This document shows positions 56,921 through 64,000 of a stretch of DNA of 64,000 nt, piece after piece (the stretch's first letter is position 1; each line of letters begins with the position of its first letter). A program made the position numbers and the translations under genes. The notes under the pieces were generated by a model. It worked only from the letters and a program-made list of their open reading frames with translations. It had not been told where the DNA came from and did not search any database. Origin of the DNA: Artemisia argyi. Taxonomy: Eukaryota > Streptophyta > Magnoliopsida > Asterales > Asteraceae. The stretch spans positions 123,968,373 to 124,032,372 of the forward strand of contig CM060709.1 of the NCBI GenBank assembly GCA_030686995.1, read 5' to 3'.

Positions 56921-57256
56921 GACTAGGTGCAATGGGTGTGAGGGTCACCTTCCACCTCACCTCCTCACCTTTCACACCATTGCACCCATCATCACCTCAC
57001 ACTTGAGACGAGCAAAAAAAAAAAAAAAAAAAAAAAATTACTGTCGAAAGGTGACTGCCATCACCACTCGGGTACAGTCAAAAGTGAGTGTTTTTATTAT
57101 TGTTTATCTGATTTGTGAGTGTGTGTGGGGTATGTTTGAAAAGTGACAAGAGCGGTGACCATTGCACATGAATGTGAGAGGAGTGGTGATATGTTTTGTA
57201 TGGTGATGCGGCGCTGAGGTGGAAGGTGAGGGAGTGATAACCATTTTGGATTAGTC
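56921..57256. mobile_element. Tourist-like MITE, 336 bp
   Basis: Ends GACTAGGTGCAATGGG and, inverted, GACTAATCCAAAATGG, flanked by TTA (56918-56920 and 57257-57259). The interior has GTGAGGTG/CACCTCAC repeats and an A run. Fits a PIF/Harbinger-derived MITE. Confidence 0.65.
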
Positions 57257-57259
57257 TTA

Positions 57260-58190
57260 CAATTCCATCCTTCACCCACTTAAAAAGACTCGAATACACT
57301 TTTTCTTCTTCTGCATTCAATCCTTTGAATTTTCATTAAATCCATTCAACTAACTAACTTGTCTCGTTGCTCAAGCGCAGCCTAACATGTGGAATGCTTT
57401 ATCTAGTATTCAAGCCTTGATCTTAATATACGAGTAACAACTTAACATGTGGAATCCCACTTGATAATATTACAACACTGCAATGCTCTGAAATCTTGTG
57501 TTCCATCAGTTAATAATTAAACAACTAAGTGGACCTCTTCCACCCTCTATATCTAATTGTTCTAAATTTCAACTTCATGAATTGGGTTTCAACAATTTTT
57601 GAGGAAAGTTGACAACCGATTCTTAAAAACTGCAGCGGGTAAAAAGTTTTGAAATTTTGTAACTGAAGCTTTCAAGAGGTGTGGAAGGTAGTTGTGGTGG
57701 GTGATGAGAAGAAGGAAGTGATATGGTAGCAGTAAGGTGGTGGTAATGGTGTCGTGGATGATTTTGCTGTAAAAAAAGGCGGTTCACCAGAAACAATGAA
57801 TGAACAAGGTGAAGATGCGTGAAAGGACTAAATTACCTTCGATGACCAGTTGAACACGTTACAAACTAAGGGTTTAGATTGACAATAAGTATATGACTTA
57901 TATCTAATACTACGCATGGTATTTTTAGCTTTTTACCAAAAGAAAAAGTGAAATGGTTTAATATTTTGTTGTGTAGTAGTCACATGTATTCATTGGGAGG
58001 ATCTCCACCCTCTATATCTAACTGCTCTAAACGAGGTTTGGTTACCCACGTGTTGCGGCGGGGACTAAAACTGTAGTTTTTAGCAACTAAACTAGCAGCA
58101 AAACGTCAAAAATGTTAGCTAAGTGCACTGTGAGCCGTGTAATCCTGCAAAAAAGAACATGGGGTTGCAATATAAGAGCTATAAAGATAA
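57260..58190. other. Spacer, nothing firm
   Basis: Noncoding. CCACCCTCTATATCTAA occurs at about 57541 and 58007, a dispersed direct repeat of about 25 bp. GT-rich stretch at 57680-57760. Confidence 0.5.
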
Positions 58191-58836
58191 TCTTACTATA
58201 TTATAATGGAGGAATGCCTTTTAATTTTAGCATGCTTAATTTTAAGTCTTACAAATTAATAAGCTTAAAGTACAAGTGATGAAAATATAATTAGACATTT
58301 ACAAGTTAATAAGCTTAAAGTACACACCAATTTTCCCCTCATTTAATTCTAACATACCATTAATACTAACATTAAATATAATAAATAAAACATTATGTAC
58401 ATTAAATACAATTAATTAACCGTTCAATAAATACAATTAATGCACTTATTAAAACACCCCTTACATAAGAAATACAAATTATCAAGCATATTGTATAACC
58501 AACTTAAACACAATTCCTGCATTAAATGTCACTAATACAAATAATAAAGCACATTATACAAATATTCAAGTCCGAACGGGCAACGGGTCAAATGGGCTCG
58601 AGCCCGAACGGGCATGGGCCAAAACGGGCTCGAGCCTGAACGGGCATGGGCCAAACGGGCTCGAGCCTGAACGGACACGAGCCAACGGGCTCGAGCCCGA
58701 ACGGACACGAGCTAAACGAAATTTTAATATCCGTAAATTTATTGTCAAAAAGAACATAATAAACTAAAATTACACGATTCACCGAAAAATTTTAATTTAG
58801 GGTACCCGCCGCTGCAACGCGCGGGTACCCTGCTAG
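58191..58836 (+). mobile_element. Non-autonomous Helitron, 646 bp
   Basis: Starts TCTTACTATATTATAA after an A and ends CTAG (58833-58836) before a T, as expected for Helitron insertion between A and T. Two bases before CTAG lies a perfect 10-bp stem, GGGTACCCGC (58800-58809) with GCGGGTACCC (58821-58830), around an 11-base loop. No RepHel gene. The interior carries a GC-rich minisatellite. Confidence 0.82.
58572..58718. repeat. GC-rich minisatellite inside Helitron
   Basis: About 4.5 copies of a 30-32-bp unit, each containing the palindrome GGGCTCGAGCCC or a one-base variant and GAACGGGCATGGGCC. It stands out from the AT-rich Helitron. Confidence 0.85.
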
Positions 58837-59806
58837 TAAAAATATATATATACATTAACTATTTAAAAACTTGTTAATTTACCTTAATGAAAGGTGTTTT
58901 GTCCTTCCCATCCTGTGAAGCTGTCTTAAAAAATTCCTTGTATTCCTGAGTCAACCTTTATAAACGTCAAACGTGGCTAAAATGAGATCGGAAAATGATA
59001 AATTTTAATGTCATGAAACAGGAATAATCAATAAAATTAGGAACAGGTGTAGGTATTTTTACCAGCTTAATTGCTTTTTTTTTTTTTTTTTTTTTTTTTT
59101 TTTGGGTCAAGATTCAATGTTTCATCAGCATGTAGACATCTTATCTAGTTTCTTTTTATGTGCTTCTTTTTCCTGGACGTGCCAAAACAATGCACCTATT
59201 AAAACTTACTGTTTAAAGATAATTTTGCAAGATACCAACTATGCATGTGGCATAAACACCTTCTCTGTTTCCAAAAATATCGCACAGAACAGAAACAGAT
59301 ATAAAAACGGTGGACCAGCTTGCCTTCAGTTTTTGTATCATCAGCGCTCTTTGCAAGCAAACTATTTATCTCGGCCTTATCTCGCTTATTTTCCTGTGCT
59401 GCTTTTTCTTGCATAGGTAAAAAACGCAGCAATTAAAGCCTGCTGTTTAAAAATGATAATGTCAGATACCAACTGCTGCAGATCTGACATAGACAGCTTC
59501 TTTGTTTCCAAACAATATCGAACAAATATAGGTAAATTGATTTGTAAAATGAGATAAAGGTGTTGGGGGAAACAGCAATATAGACTTGTAGAGCAATATT
59601 GTTCAGTCAACTTGACTACTTAAACAACATAGTGTGATATGCTGAACATGTGAATCGTTATTGCTTCTGTAATATATTTGCTCGTTGATCTCTCTAATAA
59701 ACATTAGCTAATTTTGCCAAATGGGACATTAATATTCATGGTCAAATTAGACGTTAGTTTATGTTGGGTGTCATTTATGAGTCAAATCTATTCTAGTGAT
59801 TAATTG
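58837..59806. other. Spacer with diverged tandem duplication
   Basis: A T run at about 59074-59103. About 140 bases near 59170-59310 are repeated in diverged form at 59410-59545 (CAGATACCAACTGCTGCA versus AAGATACCAACTATGCAT; CTTCTTTGTTTCCAAACAAT versus CTTCTCTGTTTCCAAAAATA). No gene recognised. Confidence 0.5.
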
Positions 59807-60196
59807 TGTTAGCATTAAAGAAGTGATAGTCATTCTCAGTTAGGAACTTTGTAAAATAGTCTAAGAATATTATTGTTGGGCTCATGGACTTTGGAAGTTA
59901 TTAGTTTAAGTTAGAAACATGTAAAGCCTTTCTTAATATGTAATCCATGTCCACATTAGTCAAGCCCATTAGAAAGCCCATAGCCAAGGCCTATTCGTAT
60001 AGCATGGCATGGAGTATATAAGGCACTTTAGACCTCATCTGTGAGGTGTGCTTCAAGGTGTAATGTGTGTGTTTTCTTAATAAGATTTCTCTCCTCCTTC
60101 TCTCTACTTTCTCTCTCTAAGATTACGTACATACCTTGTTGTCTCCATAACATAAGCTTAATATATTGATAAGGTTGATTAATATAAGGTCCTACA
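59807..60196 (+). repeat. Element H 5' LTR
   Basis: Diverged relative of the D LTR. The TATA box TATATAAGG lies at 60015-60023, matching TATAAAAGG of D in context (AGGCAC follows both). Confidence 0.85.
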
Positions 60197-60198
60197 AG

Positions 60199-60216
60199 TG
60201 GTATCAATCGCCTAAC
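60199..60216 (+). other. Element H primer-binding site
   Basis: TGGTATCAATCGCCTAAC, identical to D. Confidence 0.7.
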
Positions 60217-60587
60217 AATGATTTAGGAGTGTTTGTTATTCATATTTTGGTTAAAGCTTTGCAAAAGTAGCGTTTTTCTATATAAAAACGTTAGCTTTTC
60301 TATAAAAAGCTTTGATTTTTACGTTTTTTAGGTTAAAGTTGTTGTCTTTCTTATAGTTCTACTATTTATTAGTGAGTTTTGGCAAAAAAAAAATCGCATC
60401 AAAAACGTCAAAAAACTTGTTTCGTATCGATTTAGAAAGTCTTGACTACTTATCGAATTTCTTCAAATCTGGTTATAAACATTAAAGGTCTCAACTATAT
60501 TGTTATTTAAATGTTTTTGGTCCAAATAAACTGTTTAGAAGTTTGTTTTTAGTTGTAATTTTGAGCCACAAAAAATCTGTCCGTCCA

Positions 60588-61275
60588 TCGGAATTGCATT
60601 TTTTAAGGGTTCATCGGAATTGGGTTCATCAGAATTGGGTTCATCGGAATTGGGTTCACGGGAATTGGGTTTACGGGAATTGGATTCACGGGAATTGGAT
60701 TCATTGGAATTGGATTACTCAGTATTCCTTGCTTGTATAAGTTTGTGGAATACTTCGACTAACAAAAAAATCTTCTAATTTGTACAAATTAGATAGATAT
60801 GGGAATTGGACCAAAGTGTTCATCGAAAGTGAACAGTTTATCGAAATTGCATTTTTCATCAGAATTGGACTCATGGGAATTGCATTTTTCATCGGAATTG
60901 AACTCACGGGAATTGGATTCATCGAAATTGCATTTTTCATCGGAATTGGACTCACGGGATTTGGATTCACGAGAATTGAAGTCGTCGGAATTACACCAAA
61001 GTCACGGGAATTGGACCAAAGTCATCGGAATTGAACCGAAGTCATGGGAATTGGACCAAAGTCAACAGTGTTTATCTAAATCGGATCAAAGTAAACAGTG
61101 TTTATCGAAATTAGACCAAAGTGAACAGTGTTTATCGAATTTCGACTTAACAGTGTTTATCTAAATTGGATCAACGTGAACTTTATCTAAATTGGATCAA
61201 AGTGAACAGTGTTTATCAAAATTTGATCAAAGTGAACATTGTTTATCAAAATTGGACCAAAGTGAACAGTGTCAT
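60588..61275 (+). repeat. Leader array of ATCGGAATTG words
   Basis: GGAATTG[GC] preceded by TCATC or TCACG recurs about 25 times with one-base variants (60588-61060), grading into AATTGGACCAAAGTGAACAGTGTTTATC units of about 28 bp (61050-61275). It lies in the leader between primer site and gag, exactly where D has the TACGCRTAA array. Confidence 0.85.
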
Positions 61276-61402
61276 CTCAATTGAACCTTCAAAGTTTTAA
61301 GACCAAAATTTCACTACAACAACTGAACTTAACTTTCACCAAACATAACTCTTACATCATTGAAACGATCCAAGATCAACTTTATCATACTTAACTTCAT
61401 TA

Positions 61403-62735
61403 ATGGCAACTCAGCAAGATATTCACACAGCTGGTGCGGAAAACCGACCTCCCACGCTGTCAAATGGTGGATACTCACAGTGGGCTAGTCGTATGATGAG
61501 CTATCTTAAAAGCAAACCAAATGGAAAACTTCTTATCAATTCCATTTTTGAAGGACCCTTTAAACCACGACAAGTACTAGACCCTGGAGAACCTAATGGA
61601 ACCCCCCCCCCCCCAGTACAACCATTCTACTGAGAACAGACTGAGACTGAGTACACTGAGGAAGACAGACAACAAATTGATCAAGCGTTTCATCTCGTCG
61701 TTCTTGGTCTACCTGAAACGACTTATGGAACCATGGATAGTGAAGGAAGTGCTCATGCAGTCTGGGAAAGAGTTAAGAGGTTAATGTACAGGACAGACAT
61801 CGGAAAGCAGGAAATGGAAACATAATTACTCAAGGAACTGCACAAGTTCACTTCCATTCCTGGTGAATCAATAGAGTCGTACGATCACAGGTTTTGTAAG
61901 ATCATGAATAACTTAACCATGCACAAACTCACACAAAAGAACATAGCTAACAACACCAAGTTTCTAAACGAGTTACAACCAGAATGCGGGAAGATACGTC
62001 ACCATTGTTTATCAGACAAAGAACTTGCATGAAGTTAACTATGATTACTTGTATGACTTCTTAAAGCAGAACCAAGCTGAGGCAAATGAAATCAAGGAAA
62101 ATTACTTGCTAAAAAACAGGATTCGCCCGCATTAATTGCTAACACACCAACACCTTACCAGTGAACACACCACATCAACAATCATCATCTTCCACTCACA
62201 ACTACATGCAACCACCATACATTCCACAACCAACACCTGTCTACCAACAACAACTCTACCCATAACAACAATATGTTATTCTACAACAACAATATCCACA
62301 ATTCCAAGAACCAGAGTTTAGTGACAATGATGAATCTACTATTGCGTTAACACAAGAATTTGCTTATTTGACAAAGGCATTCTAAGGACGCCATTCTACA
62401 CCAACAAACAACAATCAAAGGATTTCATCGAACACTCGCAATAAGCATATTGCTTAGCCGAGTTTCAATATGGGTCAATGAGGACCAATGGTTGGAGTTA
62501 TTGGGAATCATCAAGGATGTGCTACCGGATTTCACTTGGCAATCAGAATATGCAGAATGCAGGACAATATGCAGGGAATCAGTTGGGTCATTATGTAGGG
62601 AATCAGATGGGTCCGTTTGTTGGAAATTAGAGGGGTCAGAATGTTGGGCATCAGACAGTGGGTAATCAGATTGGGAATGTGGCAGCTCCAGTTGTTGGGA
62701 ATAATGGAAATGTGAATGATGCGAGATATTGCAAC
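61403..62735 (+). pseudogene. Element H gag (UBN2 type), broken
   Basis: ATG 61403 opens MATQQDIHTAGAENRPPTLS, then YSQWASRMMSYLKSKPNGK, the usual start of this Copia gag. TGA at 61631-61633 and a TAA near 61825 are in frame, between which reads LPETTYGTMDSEGSAHAVWE and later FTSIPGESIESYDHRFCKIMN. A 13-base C run lies at 61602-61614. A one-base insertion near 62026 shifts the frame to NYDYLYDFLKQNQAEANEI. The last recognisable part is NVNDARYC, just where the zinc knuckle should begin. No later Copia domain is present. Confidence 0.82.
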
Positions 62736-63005
62736 CTCATAAGGAGTTTTATTTCTCAATGGATCTCAAGAAGTTTTGTAATCCTCCAAACAGTGTACCT
62801 GACCATTGTAGTGTAGTATAGGTAAATCCGGGGGATTGATCGTTCTCTACGGGAATAGTGTCATTACGTTGAAGTGTACGTCGAATTAAGCATAAAGATG
62901 AGGGATGATCCTTTTTGTATTTTTTTATTTTATGAAAGCAAGTAAAGATCTCGGTTTTGGAGGTAGGGGCGGAATTAGTTGTTAAGCAACTAACCCAATA
63001 TAACA
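62735..63005 (-). repeat. LTR relic I, diverged from the A/B/C LTR
   Basis: About 270 bp align by eye with the ends of the A/B/C LTR on the minus strand (CAGTGTACCTGA, CCGGGGGATTGATCGTTC, GATGAGGGATGAT, GCGGAATTAGTTG). Similarity stops near 63005, so it is truncated or recombined. The left border is blurred because the LTR terminus TGATGCG and the H gag codons GATGCGAGATATTGC resemble each other. Confidence 0.65.
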
Positions 63006-64000
63006 ACCCACAAAATCTCATCACTATAAATACCTATATCAGGTATTTCACAGGTAGATTTTTTACTTTTTATGTGCATTCACTACTTGCATGACTCTCT
63101 AGACCTACTCACGTATCCACACAAGCCAAAGAACTCTACACTCACATCCTATAAACTCTTAGTATGTCAAGCATAAGATCATAACAATGCCACAATAAGT
63201 AATCTATCAATCTAACACACTAAACATATCACAAAACCCCAATAAACCCTAAGTAAGCCCTAATCAGGCCTATGTGTTTACTAAACCCTAATTGCTTATC
63301 TAAACTAGTTTAAAAGTGTTCAAGGCTTATGTATGAGTTACCTTAGGTACAATAGGATATCTTAGCACTTTTAGACTCAAGTACAACCTCTTAGAGCTTA
63401 GGTACAAGTCTCTTAAGCAAAAAATCATAACTAGGTTATAACTTCCCAGAAACTAGGTTAAACTTTCCCCAAATCTTTCCCATAAGCTACCATCACTTAG
63501 TATAAGCTTCTTAGAACTTAATCCTAGCCACTAAACACTCATATGACCCTAATCTAGGCACCAAACCCTAAGCTAGACCCTAAGCTCTCACTAAGCAAAA
63601 TTAGGTCTAAACTAAGTATAACTTAACCCTAATCCTAAAACTAAGTACCCTAAGCACCTCAAGCACCTAGACTAGTACCTTAGTCATGCTTAGAACACAC
63701 CCTAGCACCTCCCCAAGTAGCTTAAAATTAGGTGCATCACCTACTTGCCACCTACTTGAGGTCGCGGCTAAACCACCACCACACAACCTCTAAACCGCCT
63801 TCTAATAACCATGAGTCACCACTATACTTCTAATAGTCACCATGTAGTTGTGTTTAGTCATTCACTCCCCCTCGTGACACCTAGCCACCCCTTTCCTTAG
63901 TCTCCAAGCCTAACGAGGCTATAAATACCCTCGAAACCCCCTCCATTCAATCTTACACCTTCACTTCTCTTTACCTCAAACTTTCTGGTCCTAGTGGTAG
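63006..64000. other. Right edge: CCTAA-rich spacer and candidate promoter
   Basis: No gene. From about 63235 to 63720 the words ACCCTAA, CCTAAGC and ACTTAG recur irregularly, including AAACCCTAA telo-box-like copies. CTATAAATACC at about 63919-63929 followed by a C-rich stretch looks like a TATA promoter, perhaps of another LTR running out of the window. Confidence 0.45.

Larger units (their letters stand above)
59807..62735 (+). mobile_element. Element H: Copia element of the D family, gag only, 3' part missing
   Basis: A 390-bp LTR (59807-60196), the same primer site as D, a leader with a repeat array and a broken gag. The 3' LTR is not seen; the sequence passes into LTR relic I near 62735. 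LTR start TGTTAGCATTAAA, end AAGGTCCTACA and the following 40 bases agree closely with D. Confidence 0.85.

Noticed and set aside
58566..58782. Arg/Ser/Pro repeat protein frames
   Set aside because: Translations of the Helitron minisatellite in two frames; no start context or homologue.

Overview
This is a nuclear plant DNA window, most likely from the daisy family (Asteraceae). It is AT-rich, has introns, and is about three quarters LTR retrotransposon. The Asteraceae call is an inference from remembered protein families: Athila-like gag proteins, a Tat-lineage Ty3/gypsy element with an antisense gene, Copia proteins with very long coiled coils, and zinc-knuckle/ARID fusion proteins, all of which I associate with Tanacetum and Artemisia genomes. 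No database search was possible. Element names A to I are mine.

Layout. Positions 1-6812 hold element A, a gag-protease-only, Athila-like element whose 5' LTR is cut by the window edge; its 843-codon ORF is intact. Positions 6813-9815 are AT-rich spacer with TA microsatellites and small inverted-repeat transposons. Positions 9816-33985 are a three-level nest. Tat-lineage element F (target duplication CAAGA) was entered in its gag by reverse-strand element B (10501-25840, duplication GTTAC). B was entered in its own 5' LTR by Copia derivative D (16693-24469, duplication GTACC). LTR divergence, counted by eye, falls in the expected order: F about 4%, B about 3%, D about 1%.

Positions 33986-41062 are the only host-gene island. 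It holds an apparently intact two-exon short-chain dehydrogenase/reductase gene (35407-36485) and an F-box gene (from 37299). The F-box 3' end was hit by young 2.4-kb element G (38433-40835, duplication TACTT) and by a hAT-like MITE. G is the most unusual object here: LTRs, primer site and polypurine tract flank one gene that joins a retroviral-type zinc knuckle and a dead aspartic-protease-like region to an ARID DNA-binding domain.

Positions 42989-56524 are nearly complete Copia element E (duplication GTTAG), split inside reverse transcriptase by reverse-strand element C (47636-55354, duplication GCCCC), a sister of A and B. Then come a Tourist-like MITE, a 646-bp Helitron with a GC-rich minisatellite, Copia element H (from 59807; same family as D but keeping a gag), a diverged LTR relic I related to A/B/C, and a featureless 3' end with a candidate TATA box.

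How the parts relate. A, B, C, D, F and G all lack some or all pol functions, so they must have moved by enzymes supplied in trans. E is the only element here with all Copia domains, though it now carries a frameshift, nonsense codons and the C insertion. A and B/C share gag, 3' noncoding region and LTR type but carry different protease modules. D and H share LTR type, primer site and leader but carry different coding modules and different leader repeat arrays.
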